Positions 9,179 to 17,353 of a stretch of 64,000 bases of DNA are shown here, piece by piece. Position 1 is the first letter of the stretch; each line of letters opens with the position of its first letter. The position numbers and the translations under genes are program-made. The stretch is from Acidobacteriaceae bacterium (GTDB taxonomy: Bacteria; Acidobacteriota; Terriglobia; Terriglobales; Acidobacteriaceae). Under the pieces are notes generated by a model. The model was not told the DNA's origin. It searched no databases and saw nothing but the letters and a program-made list of their open reading frames with translations. The stretch is from NCBI GenBank assembly GCA_030041515.1, contig JASHNS010000081.1, positions 186,001 through 250,000 of the forward strand, in the 5' to 3' direction.

Positions 9179-12100
9179 TTATTGGTTCAGGTGCAGGATC
9201 ACCGGCTGCTTGTTTCCGGAACTGAGATCCAGTCCCAGAACCTGCGAAGGGCTGGCCACCCAGATCGCGATGTTGTCCGAAGCAGGCGACGTGAGGAGGA
9301 TCGCCCCGCGTCCGTTATTGGAAACGACCGACACGTTGTAAGTGCCGGCAAGCACCTGGTCCGGAGTGAGGCTGGAGAGCGAACTGATGTCTTCAGCTCC
9401 ACTCACTCCGCCATTGCCGTTCAGATCGCTGCCACCGCTGAAGCTGGCCACACCTGAGTTGAGAGTGGAAGTCTGCACTACGGGATCGTCGGGTCCCAGG
9501 ACATAGGAGCCGAGCATGTCGGAGTTGGAGAACGGGCCAGACTCCTGTGCGAAGACCGGCCCGACGCTGGCAGCTGTACTCATTCCATCCATCACGAACC
9601 CCTGATTGGGTCCTGTGGCGTAGAGATTCCAGATCAGCGTGCCCTGAGGCGAGTTTAGCGTCAGGGTCGCCCGGCCATTTGGCTGCATGGAGTACGACCC
9701 GGTCATGGTCCCCCCCACCGTCATTGTGCCGGCACTGTTCTCGTCGAAGTTGACAGCGACCTGGGAAATACCGTCGAAGGCGAATTTGCCGACTATGTCC
9801 TGCGGAGCAAAGCCGCTGGTTCCCGTCAGGCCGAAGACGGAAGCTGCGTTCAGGGAGGTGGCATCGTACAGCTGACTGTTCTGCAACTCCGCTGGACCCG
9901 CAACAATCATATTGTTTGCATAGACCGGGTCGGTCGAGACGAGGAAGAACTCCTGATCCGAAACAATATAGAAGGCGAAGTCCAGTATTCCCCCGCCCAC
10001 CCCGGGCACCGTCAGCGATATTGTTCCACGCCCGTTGAAGTCCACAGAGTAGTAGCCGGAGAAGGATGTCGAGCCCCCGCCCGGCGCATAGGTGGAAAAC
10101 ACCGATCCGGCATCGTTGATGTCGAGGCTGCTGCCGGAGACGAAGCTCGAGCCATCCGGGAAGATCAACCCCAGAGCGCTGATCCGGCCGCCGAAGCCGT
10201 CTTCGCCGCTGAGCGCCATTACGTATCCATTTGCGAATGCGGAAGGATTGAAGTCGGCGGGCTTTTGCAATTTCAGAACGCCGGAGCCGCGAACCCCTGA
10301 ATTATCGAAGCTGATCAGGCGGCCATCGCTCCCTGTGGCATTCAGCGCCAGCTTGTACGTGAAGGGCCCCAGTGGGGTCTCGAGCTTGAGAGTGCCACGG
10401 TTGTCGCTCGTGACCTCGTAGGTCCCGGTAACAGACATACCAGAGTATGCGCCGGACATGCTGTTCACATCTTCTTCACCCGAGACAATGTTGCCGTCTC
10501 CGTCTGCGGTGAAGGCTCCCGCGATCAGATACGAGCCGCTGCCGTCATATCCGGTGAAGGAGAATGCATAGGGGCCTGAGAGTTTTCCATTGTTGCTGGC
10601 CACCAGCGAAACGGTTGCCGTGCCGGAGCCCGAGGACGGACCCTGCGAGGTGGCGGTAATGGTGACGGTGGCGGAACTGGGCAGGGTGAGAGGCGCGGTG
10701 TAGACGCCGGCCGAGGTGATTGTTCCGCAGGCATTGCCGGAGCAGCCCGATCCGCTGACGGACCAGGTCACTGCGGGATTATCGGAACCGGTCACGGTTG
10801 CTACAAATGTCTGCTGCGTGTCGACGGCGACGATGACGCTGGCGGGCAAAACCGTCACCAGCACGGGACTGACGATGGTGATGCTGGCGGACGCGGAAAT
10901 GGCGTGGTTCGCCGCGGACGTGGCCGTCACGGTCACCAGGCCTGGGATGGTGTCGGGCGCGGTGTATAAGCCGTTCGTGCTGATCGTTCCGCATCCGGAG
11001 CCTTCGCAGCCGGAGCCGCTGACGCTCCACAGGACTCCGGTGTTGACGGAGCCTGTGACGGTGGCGCTGAACTGCAGGGTTTGCTGCTCCGGCACCTGTG
11101 CGGTGGTGGGCGTGATGGTGATGCCCATATTGCCGGTGAGGGTGATACCGGCGCTGGCCGACTCAGTGGGATCGGCCACGGAGGTCGCGGTGACCGTAAC
11201 AAACGGAGGAACCGGGAGTGTGGCTGGGGCTACGTACAGACCGCTGCCGGAGATGGTGCCGCAGGTGTTTCCGGAGCAGCCTGCTCCGGTGAGGGTCCAG
11301 ACCACAGCGGTATTCGTAGAGCCGGTTACCGTGACCGTGAATTGCTGTTGCGCCGAGGTGCCAACCGATGCTGCGGCAGGAGAGAGTGACACACTCACGC
11401 CGGATGGGCTGATGGAGAGCGTGGTGGAACCGGCGACGCCTGGATTGGTGACGGAGTTCGCGGTGACGGTCACCGAGTCCGGAGTGGGGGCGAGGCCGGG
11501 TGCGGTGTAGAGACCGCCGGCAGAGATCACGCCACATTGCGAGCCGGAGCAGCCGGCGCCGGTGAGGCTCCAGACCACAACGCCGCTGCCGGTACCGCTG
11601 GCCGCGAACTGAACCTGGCCGTGAGGTTTGACCTGAGGCGAGGCGGGTGTCACGGTAAGCGTGGGACTGGCGACCACCGTGACGGTGGCCGAGCCGGAGG
11701 CGGAGGAGGACGCGACGGAGGTGGCCGTCACGGTGACTTTCGCCGGTGAGGGTACATTCGCGGGAGCCGTATAGAGTCCGACCGAGGAAATCGATCCGCA
11801 GGAGGCACCGCTGCATCCGGCGCCAGAGAGCGCCCAGGTCACTGTGGTATTCGTGGTTCCTGTAACGGTTGCCGTGAATTGTTGCTCCGTGCCGGCAGTG
11901 ACCTGTGCCGTCGACGGCGACACTGAAACCGAGACGGCCGGGGTCGACTGGATCGTAACCGTCGCTGTTCCTGATTTGTTGGTATCGGCGACTGACGTGG
12001 CGGCGATGGTGACAACCGCAGGCGAAGGCGCTGTTGCCGGAGCCGTATAGAAGCCCGAGGATGTGATTGCACCGCAGGCAGCGCCGGAGCAGCCCGCACC

Positions 12101-12544
12101 GGAAACCGACCAGGTCACCCCGGCATTGGAGGTCCCGGTGACCTGAGCGGAGAATTGCTGCGTTCCGTTCGGAGCCAGGGTCACGGAGCCGGGGCTAACC
12201 GCTACGGCCACCGTGGGCGCGCCAATGGTGACAGTGGCCGTCGCCGTTTGTGTGGTATCGAAGATCGATATAGCAGACACCGTTACCGTCGCCGGGCTGG
12301 GCGGCACCAGGGGCGCGGTGTAATAGCCGTTGTAGGAGATGGTGCCGCACCCTATCCCGCTGCAGCCCGCTCCTGATAGTGACCAGATGACGAAGTTGCT
12401 GCCTGATGCGATGAATTGCACTGAAGCACCGGGATTGAGCTGGACCGATGAAGGCGAGATACTTACCGCCGCGTGCGCAACGGGCATGAGCACCAGCAGC
12501 GCTGCGCTCAGGATTAACCAGGTTTTCCTGTCCCGCATTTTCAT
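9179..12544 (-). CDS. large exported Ig-like repeat protein with paired cysteines in each repeat
   Basis: 1121 residues from the ATG at 12544 (MKMRDRKTWLILSAALLVLM, signal peptide cleaved near AHA-AV); the frame is open further upstream but that part lacks coding character. Seven tandem beta-sandwich repeats of about 80-90 residues each carry a C-x4-C pair in units such as WSLSGAGCSGIGCGTIS followed by GxYTAP. The remaining 480 or so residues hold four degenerate beta units marked by NGRGTLxL-like strands. It probably sits on or leaves the cell surface. The gene lies 61 bp after a DsbA-like thiol oxidase gene, a suggestive neighbour because each repeat could hold a disulfide. Precise role unknown. 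Confidence 0.85.
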   Translation of the reverse strand: MKMRDRKTWLILSAALLVLMPVAHAAVSISPSSVQLNPGASVQFIASGSNFVIWSLSGAGCSGIGCGTISYNGYYTAPLVPPSPATVTVSAISIFDTTQTATATVTIGAPTVAVAVSPGSVTLAPNGTQQFSAQVTGTSNAGVTWSVSGAGCSGAACGAITSSGFYTAPATAPSPAVVTIAATSVADTNKSGTATVTIQSTPAVSVSVSPSTAQVTAGTEQQFTATVTGTTNTTVTWALSGAGCSGASCGSISSVGLYTAPANVPSPAKVTVTATSVASSSASGSATVTVVASPTLTVTPASPQVKPHGQVQFAASGTGSGVVVWSLTGAGCSGSQCGVISAGGLYTAPGLAPTPDSVTVTANSVTNPGVAGSTTLSISPSGVSVSLSPAAASVGTSAQQQFTVTVTGSTNTAVVWTLTGAGCSGNTCGTISGSGLYVAPATLPVPPFVTVTATSVADPTESASAGITLTGNMGITITPTTAQVPEQQTLQFSATVTGSVNTGVLWSVSGSGCEGSGCGTISTNGLYTAPDTIPGLVTVTATSAANHAISASASITIVSPVLVTVLPASVIVAVDTQQTFVATVTGSDNPAVTWSVSGSGCSGNACGTITSAGVYTAPLTLPSSATVTITATSQGPSSGSGTATVSLVASNNGKLSGPYAFSFTGYDGSGSYLIAGAFTADGDGNIVSGEEDVNSMSGAYSGMSVTGTYEVTSDNRGTLKLETPLGPFTYKLALNATGSDGRLISFDNSGVRGSGVLKLQKPADFNPSAFANGYVMALSGEDGFGGRISALGLIFPDGSSFVSGSSLDINDAGSVFSTYAPGGGSTSFSGYYSVDFNGRGTISLTVPGVGGGILDFAFYIVSDQEFFLVSTDPVYANNMIVAGPAELQNSQLYDATSLNAASVFGLTGTSGFAPQDIVGKFAFDGISQVAVNFDENSAGTMTVGGTMTGSYSMQPNGRATLTLNSPQGTLIWNLYATGPNQGFVMDGMSTAASVGPVFAQESGPFSNSDMLGSYVLGPDDPVVQTSTLNSGVASFSGGSDLNGNGGVSGAEDISSLSSLTPDQVLAGTYNVSVVSNNGRGAILLTSPASDNIAIWVASPSQVLGLDLSSGNKQPVILHLNQ
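10600..12470 (-). repeat. seven tandem Ig-like repeat units within the Cys-Ig protein gene
   Basis: Seven units of roughly 250-270 bp, each encoding a W-S/T-L/V-S/T-G-x-G-C-x4-C-G core and a G-x-Y-x-A-P turn. The protein motif is strongly kept while the DNA has diverged, so the array is old rather than a recent slippage product. Borders are approximate. Confidence 0.7.
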
Positions 12545-12605
12545 CGCATCCACCCCCGGACCGCCCCGGTCCCGTTCGTTGTATCCCCTGGGGGAGGGAT
12601 CCACG

Positions 12606-13646
12606 CTAGTTGCTGGACATCGGGCCAACAGCCTGCTGGCGACTCGCAATGTCCAGCTGCTGGTTGACCATATCCCTGAGCGTGTCGTAATCGATCACGC
12701 CGCTGAAGAAGTGACCGTTGACGAAGAAGCTGGGCGTACCAGTGAGGCCCAGTTCCTTGCCCTCCGCAAGATCTTTTTGCACCGCTTCGGCCTCGCGGCC
12801 GCTGTCCAGGCAAGTGTCGAACTTATCCCCGTCCAGGTTGAGAACCCGTGCGTGGTGCTTCAAATCGTCCACCTGCAGCTCTTTGCTGTAGAAGAGAACG
12901 TCGTGATATTGCCAGTACTTTCCCTGTTCGCCGGCGCAGCGAGCGGCCTCTGCCGCTTTCTCGGCGCTGTGGTGCATGGGCAGCGGAAAGTCCTTGAAAA
13001 CCACGGTGAGTTTGTCCCCGAAGTCTTTCTTCAGTTGCTGAATCTGCGGATTCACCCTCTGGCAATAGGGGCACTCGTAGTCTGCAAATTCCACAAGAAC
13101 AACCGGAGCGCTCGGATCACCGTTCGCGTAAGCGTCTCCGATATGGAGATTGACCTGCGGCGGCATCAGCGTGACGTCAACGTGCGCCTGCTGGCGCAGG
13201 GTGGCGACAAAAGCGGCGCGCGCTTTGGTACGGCGCAGCTCGCGGATGTGATCCAGGACATCCTGGCGCACGGATGCATATGGCTCCTGCGTGTCCAGTC
13301 CCTCGTAGTAGACTTCCAGCTGATCTTCGGTGGGATCCTTAACGTCCTTGTAGACGACCGAATCCATGAGCTGCTCTACAGAGATGCTGCGGCGGCGTGC
13401 CTCATCGGCGAGCAACTGTTTGTCGATCAGGTCTTCCAGGGCGCTGCGCTCGTTGAGGTAATACTGATACCGTGCCTGCAGCAGCTTCCCCTGCTCCTGC
13501 TGGAGAAGATCCCCTATTGTCAGACTGTCATTTCCGACCTGGGCGACTACGACGGACGCATCGTTGTTGTCTTGAGCGATCGAGTACGGAACTGCCATCA
13601 GGCAGCATCCAACGGCCAGCAATGCACACCACGCGTTCGAGATCAT
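12606..13646 (-). CDS. exported DsbA-like thiol oxidase with N-terminal SurA-like region
   Basis: 346 residues from the ATG at 13646, preceded by GGAAGG 8 bp upstream; an alternative ATG at 13745 also has a ribosome-site-like AAGAGG but would add a 33-residue tail before the signal peptide. After the signal (ending SIAQ), residues about 32-150 resemble the helical N-terminal part of SurA-type chaperones (VAQVGNDSLTIGDLL, ALEDLIDKQLLADEA). Residues about 165-340 are a thioredoxin-4/DsbA domain with ADYECPYCQ (active site C192-x2-C195) and a cis-proline loop GLTGTPSFFVNG. It should oxidise or isomerise cysteines of exported proteins. It lies between genes for an eight-cysteine secreted protein and a Cys-rich Ig protein, likely clients. 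Confidence 0.88.
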   Translation of the reverse strand: MISNAWCALLAVGCCLMAVPYSIAQDNNDASVVVAQVGNDSLTIGDLLQQEQGKLLQARYQYYLNERSALEDLIDKQLLADEARRRSISVEQLMDSVVYKDVKDPTEDQLEVYYEGLDTQEPYASVRQDVLDHIRELRRTKARAAFVATLRQQAHVDVTLMPPQVNLHIGDAYANGDPSAPVVLVEFADYECPYCQRVNPQIQQLKKDFGDKLTVVFKDFPLPMHHSAEKAAEAARCAGEQGKYWQYHDVLFYSKELQVDDLKHHARVLNLDGDKFDTCLDSGREAEAVQKDLAEGKELGLTGTPSFFVNGHFFSGVIDYDTLRDMVNQQLDIASRQQAVGPMSSN

Positions 13647-13797
13647 GTGGGTTGTCCTTCCGGTTGAGAGAACTCGGCCGTTCATGAGGGCGCCGGGCTT
13701 GCATGAACCTGATGCACAACCCGGCGCAATTGTTGAATTCGTCATGTTTTGCCTCTTACTTGCGGCAATGCATGGTCTCTTTTTCACACCCCATACC

Positions 13798-14367
13798 TCA
13801 GTCGCCGGATCCGCAGGTGCATACACCCTGGCCGCTACCCAGAATGTTGATGAACGCGCACTGAGCCTGCAGGTTCGCCAGCTCCGTGGCGCCCAGAGGC
13901 GAATCGGACGATTCTGTCTCGGTGATCGGATAGGTGCTGCCGACCGCATTCTGGATGTGGGTAACCCAGGCGCGGAGGTTTGCCACCGGCGATACATTAG
14001 AGGTTGGATCGCAAGGAGAGTTGTTGACCGCGGCAGAGACAATCTTGATCATTCCGGTCTTGGATACCACGCCGGTGAGCGGGTTCCCGGTCAGATTGGT
14101 CTTGACGTCAATGGTGCGCAGCCCGTTGTGCGTCTCAAGACAGCCGCAGCATTCGGTCAGTTGCTGATCCTGATCGAACACATAGACCATCGCACAGAGG
14201 TTGCCATATGTCAGGCCCGGATTGTCGATCCGAACTGTTGCATCTGGCGCCCCCGAGATGTTATTGGAGAAATAATTGACCTTGTACACGTCCTGCCCCC
14301 ACGCGCTCATCACAAATGCGGCGGCAGCAGCGAGTACAAGAAACGGTTTCACGAGGTTGAGTTTCAT
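13798..14367 (-). CDS. secreted eight-cysteine protein (stand-alone 'ECCGC' domain)
   Basis: 189 residues with a signal peptide (MKLNLVKPFLVLAAAAAFVM, cleavage near AWG-Q). The mature part has cysteines at 58, 73, 74, 76, 119, 170, 183 and 185, including the motifs TECCGC and LGSGQGVCTCG. The same domain, with all eight cysteines and motifs such as VYVFDQDQQLTECCGC and LGNPLTG or LTGNPLTG, forms the C-terminus of the Ig-repeat lipoprotein at 17354-20272. I do not recognise a named family. A ribosome site TAGGAGG stands 8 bp before the ATG. The gene probably heads a run continuing into the DsbA-like oxidase. Function unknown; a disulfide-stabilised extracellular module is inferred. Confidence 0.85.
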   Translation of the reverse strand: MKLNLVKPFLVLAAAAAFVMSAWGQDVYKVNYFSNNISGAPDATVRIDNPGLTYGNLCAMVYVFDQDQQLTECCGCLETHNGLRTIDVKTNLTGNPLTGVVSKTGMIKIVSAAVNNSPCDPTSNVSPVANLRAWVTHIQNAVGSTYPITETESSDSPLGATELANLQAQCAFINILGSGQGVCTCGSGD

Positions 14368-14747
14368 TTGGTACCCCTCCTAAGCGCCAGATCGTGGTTG
14401 CAGACCCGCAGCGCCTGATCGACTACTTTAATCATTCGTTTCGGCAAAACAATTGCCCATGAGGATTAGCCGGACACGCTATGTAGAGGCGACTAGCCGA
14501 CAAGGCTAAGCCGAAGTGCGAAGATGCTGTATCTGGCGTGCGCGGTGCCGTCGGAAACACCAGATCCACGGAGATCGGCTCCTCCACGCGAATTACTTCG
14601 TTTGGCAGAGCCGTTCCGTGATTGTGCATATCGGCCAACCGCATAGTTTTTTCCCGGCACCGATGGCAGCGCTTACGGCGCAGCGAATGAGGAATAACTG
14701 CTTTTCGCCTCAGGTTGTTGTTTCGCAGTCGAGAGAGCGGCCGCCCG
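14368..14747. promoter_or_regulatory. upstream region of the eight-cysteine protein with GGCTAGTC-like elements
   Basis: About 380 bases without a convincing gene. Read on the minus strand it holds GGCTTAGCC (14504-14512), GGCTAGTC (14491-14498) and GGCTAATCC (14463-14471) within 50 bp, about 95-145 bases before the start codon at 14367. The same kind of element recurs before both LuxR-type regulator genes, the STN gene and the Ig lipoprotein gene. I infer candidate regulator-binding sites; a sigma-70 promoter is not clear. Confidence 0.4.
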
Positions 14748-15848
14748 CTATTGTGGTGGCGCCGTCGCCGGAGCTGGCGATTCGGCATCCAGTTCATCCA
14801 GCTGTTGCTTCTGCAACTCATCGAGCACCTGCCCAACCGTCTTGCCTTCCGAGGCCGCAAGTTGCTTGATATCGATTCCCCTCGGGATGGATGGGGGGAT
14901 CGATGACGGAGCCACCTGAATGCCCTGGCTGTCGTTGTTGGCAAAGCCCGAATCAGAGTCTCCCGGAGTGGGTTGGGCTGCAGCGGAAGCAACAACGGCC
15001 GATGCCGGTGGAGTTTGAGCGGCAGCGGGTTGCAGGCTGACGATGACATGCGTGAGTTGTTCGGGGTCCGCGGGCGACCAGATCAGAATGTAGTTGTATC
15101 GGTCGCCATCGAGGAGCGCCGTCAGCACCTCCCGCACGGAGGAGGGCCCCATGCCCATGAAGACAGGATCGGAGCCGCTCCCTGCAGGCAAGTCCACGGT
15201 CGCTCCCGTCGCTGCGCAAACCATGGTCAGGACCGAGCGAAACTGTTCGCCGCTTGCTCGTATGGTCAGCTTCCCGCCGGAGAACTGCACTACAGGAATC
15301 ACAGCAGAAGGCTTCGTGGTGGCCTCTGGCTTTGGCAGAGCAGGAGCCGGCGCCAACTGGGCGATGACCACCGGCGCCGAGTGAGCCGGTCGCTCATGTT
15401 TGGACGGTGGAACCGGGGACTTCGGCAGACTACAGGGGACATCGGACTGCGGCCCACAAGGTGGCGATGGTTTCTCCCGCCTGCATAGTGGCCTTGCAGC
15501 TGGGGCGGAATCCGCCTCGGCTTTGCTCTTCACAGAAAGTCTCAGGCGATCGGCAGCGCTGTCCGTATCGGAGGTTGGATCCTGGGCACGCTGGGCAGCC
15601 GCGCTCAGCGAGTTCGGCGCTTCGATATGAGTCGCACTCGCAGGCGCAGAAGTTCCGTCGCAAGTTTGTCCGCCGGGGACTGCGTTTCGAGGATCGGACT
15701 GCGTTTGGCCATGAGCTGGGACGATGCCAGCGGACAGCACCCCAATGCACACGACCATCCATATCCCGCGAAATTGGACCTGGCCAGTAGCCGGCGGTTC
15801 AATGTCAGGACGATTGCATTGCGGGGAGAATACCCGCCTGGTAAGCAT
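14748..15848 (-). CDS. exported protein with secretin/TonB short N-terminal (STN)-like domain
   Basis: 366 residues; GGAGG lies 8 bp before the ATG. A long n-region and hydrophobic stretch (VVCIGVLSAGIVPAHG, about 32-47) form an export signal. Residues 50-180 are Pro/Ala/Ser-rich with several cysteines and probably disordered. Residues about 186-271 match an STN-like fold (FRSVLTMVCAATGATVDLP, then MGMGPSSVREVLTALLDG and YNYILIWSP), the small domain found at the start of secretins and some TonB receptors. The tail is acidic with a predicted helix (QVLDELQKQQLDELD). It lies apart from the pilus-like cluster, so a role with a secretin elsewhere is possible but unproven. Divergent from the LuxR gene. 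Confidence 0.75.
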   Translation of the reverse strand: MLTRRVFSPQCNRPDIEPPATGQVQFRGIWMVVCIGVLSAGIVPAHGQTQSDPRNAVPGGQTCDGTSAPASATHIEAPNSLSAAAQRAQDPTSDTDSAADRLRLSVKSKAEADSAPAARPLCRREKPSPPCGPQSDVPCSLPKSPVPPSKHERPAHSAPVVIAQLAPAPALPKPEATTKPSAVIPVVQFSGGKLTIRASGEQFRSVLTMVCAATGATVDLPAGSGSDPVFMGMGPSSVREVLTALLDGDRYNYILIWSPADPEQLTHVIVSLQPAAAQTPPASAVVASAAAQPTPGDSDSGFANNDSQGIQVAPSSIPPSIPRGIDIKQLAASEGKTVGQVLDELQKQQLDELDAESPAPATAPPQ

Positions 15849-16182
15849 GGCGTCGCCTCCATCCAGCAGGAGGACATTGCATCAAAACCGTGCCACGCGC
15901 CGCAATTATGCATCTGGATTAGTCCGATGAGCTGTAATCGAACGTTCATCGGGCGGCTAGTTTGATTGGATATCCTCAAAAGAAGCTGTCCATATGCCTT
16001 GACACTTCTCGTGGCATGGGCTAGCCTCAGTCGGAAACCGAGAGTGAGATATGGCTCCCGGGGCGGGAGCCGGTTCGCCGCTTGCGAGACGTAAGAATTC
16101 GCGTCAACATCTGCTCTTTCCCACTCTCGATCGCTCTCCCAGCTTGATCATTCGCTTGTTGTGCCTGACGCAGGAGGTCACC
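15849..16182. promoter_or_regulatory. divergent control region between the STN gene and LuxR/PAS regulator 1
   Basis: 334 bases. On the plus strand TTGACA (15999-16004), a 17-bp spacer and TAGCCT (16022-16027) form a good sigma-70 promoter for the regulator, leaving a leader of about 150 bases. GGGCTAGCCT overlaps the -10. GGATTAGTCC (15916-15925) and GGCTAGTTT (15955-15963) lie between this promoter and the STN gene start. In the leader, CGAGAGTG near 16038 could pair with CACTCTCG near 16121. The last 20 bases before the start match those of the second regulator gene. Confidence 0.6.
15999..16027 (+). promoter_or_regulatory. sigma-70 promoter of LuxR/PAS regulator 1
   Basis: TTGACA, 17-bp spacer, TAGCCT. 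The paralogous regulator at 61315-61863 has an equivalent TTGACA-17-TAATTT promoter at the same distance from its start codon, which supports both. A GGGCTAGCC palindrome overlaps the -10, as if the gene were autoregulated. Confidence 0.6.
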
Positions 16183-16734
16183 GTGTTATCACCCACGACT
16201 TCGGCGCAGGGCTTTCTGCTCCTTGATTCTCGGCTCAGGCCCGTCGCCTATAACTCAGAAGGTCTCCGGATTCTGGTTTTTCCAGCCAAACCGGAAAGCA
16301 TTCACCAACTGCCACAATTCCTTGCCGACAAGGTGCGATCCACGCTTGTGACTGGCGGATCTCTGGACAGACCCGTCTTCGCGAGCGAATGCCAGTCCGG
16401 GCGCCGTAACTACAGTTGCCATGCCATGCGGCTCGCTTTTGACGGTACGGGATCTCTGAAGACCTCGCCCCTGTCGTTTGCGGTGATCCTCGAGCGGCAC
16501 ATCACAGGCGAATCCGCTCTCGTGTTTCTGGCCCGGCAGTTCGACCTGACGGCGCGCGAATGCGAAACGGTCGCGCTGCTTCTCGAAGGCCTCACCAGCA
16601 AGGAGATCGCGACACGCATGAAGATCAGCCCCAATACGGTCAAGGCCTTTCTTCGTCTGGTGATGTTAAAGATGGATGTCTCGACACGCTCAGGAATCGT
16701 GGGCAAAGCGGTGCGGCAGAATCACATTGGCTAG
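16183..16734 (+). CDS. LuxR-family transcriptional regulator with PAS-like sensor domain (regulator 1)
   Basis: 183 residues from a GTG at 16183 with AGGAGG 5 bp upstream; a longer frame exists but alignment with the paralogue at 61315-61863 fixes this start. The N-terminal region (GFLLLDSRLRPVAYNSEGLR) looks like a compact PAS fold that senses an unknown signal. The C-terminal 60 residues are a GerE/LuxR helix-turn-helix (TARECETVALLLEGLTSKEI, then SPNTVKAFLRLVMLKMDVST). The paralogue is almost identical over this DNA-binding part, so both should bind the same sites. No receiver domain is present. It is followed by a PilZ gene 87 bp downstream. Confidence 0.92.
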   Translation: MLSPTTSAQGFLLLDSRLRPVAYNSEGLRILVFPAKPESIHQLPQFLADKVRSTLVTGGSLDRPVFASECQSGRRNYSCHAMRLAFDGTGSLKTSPLSFAVILERHITGESALVFLARQFDLTARECETVALLLEGLTSKEIATRMKISPNTVKAFLRLVMLKMDVSTRSGIVGKAVRQNHIG

Positions 16735-16821
16735 TCCCGGAGTGGTACGACGCTGCAGGTCCGTGGATTACGCCATATGAGGAATTTACGAAGGGCAGAC
16801 TTCGCGTGAGCATGGAGCCAC

Positions 16822-17142
16822 GTGAAAATCAGTGCCCAAGACGAGCGGCGGAACCAGCCCAGGTTTCCTCAGCACCTGAAAGTCCACATCACCGAACTCC
16901 CGCTTCTCGGTGCGCAGACAGGCAAACGGGGCGCAACGGTGACGGGCCATACCTATAACATTAGCCAGGGAGGCCTGTGCGTGATTACCCGGCGTGCCCT
17001 GGTGAATTCCTCAGTCGTGCGCTGCGAAATCCCACTCGGATCCGATCCAGTCCTCATCAGTACTCTCACGCAGGTTCGCTGGAGCCGGCCGGAAAATGTC
17101 CGCACCGATCGCTTCCTCTCTGGGCTGGAATTCCTGATTTGA
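16822..17142 (+). CDS. PilZ-domain protein, probable c-di-GMP receptor
   Basis: 106 residues from a GTG with GGAG 5 bp upstream. The two PilZ signature elements are visible: an N-terminal arginine motif (ERRNQPRFP, RxxxR-like) and, about 45 residues later, NISQGG (the D/NxSxxG motif), followed by beta strands ending LSGLEF. Single-domain PilZ proteins bind cyclic di-GMP and act on partners. It lies between a LuxR regulator and the Ig-repeat lipoprotein; a diguanylate cyclase next to the paralogous regulator (62325-63194) gives a possible functional link. The partner is unknown. Confidence 0.85.
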   Translation: MKISAQDERRNQPRFPQHLKVHITELPLLGAQTGKRGATVTGHTYNISQGGLCVITRRALVNSSVVRCEIPLGSDPVLISTLTQVRWSRPENVRTDRFLSGLEFLI

Positions 17143-17353
17143 TTTCCATTTGTTCCTCATCCCACCAGTTTGGATTAGTCCCCAGGGAGTATTCCTCCGG
17201 CACCAGCACATACTGTCTAGTCGCGAAGAAGAATTGATCGGACCCCCGCATGCGGAGTTAGATTTGCCTCCGCGGGCAGATGGCGACTAACCCACTCTGA
17301 CTAATATGGCCCTCGCCTGATTGGGAATCCTGCCAGCAAGGAGTCCCGCAACC
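17143..17353 (+). promoter_or_regulatory. promoter region of the Ig-repeat lipoprotein with repeated CTAAT/CTAGTC elements
   Basis: Contains GGATTAGTCC (17172-17181), GTCTAGTCG (17215-17223), GGCGACTAACCC (17282-17293) and GACTAATAT (17299-17307). TAATAT at 17302-17307 could be a -10, but no TTGACA stands at the right distance; a GACTAACCC element lies near the -35 position instead, as expected of an activator-dependent promoter. Assignment to the LuxR regulators is inference. Confidence 0.45.

Noticed and set aside
13647-14042. Extended start of the DsbA-like protein
   Set aside because: The extension overlaps the eight-cysteine protein gene and would hide the signal peptide; the ATG at 13646 has a good ribosome site.
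14432-15049. 205-codon minus-strand frame overlapping the STN gene
   Set aside because: Out of phase with the STN gene, very Arg/Ser-rich, and its 3' part lies in a regulatory region.
16051-16182. N-terminal extension of LuxR/PAS regulator 1
   Set aside because: The paralogue starts at the equivalent of 16183, both have AGGAGG at that point, and a good promoter lies just upstream with the extension in its leader.
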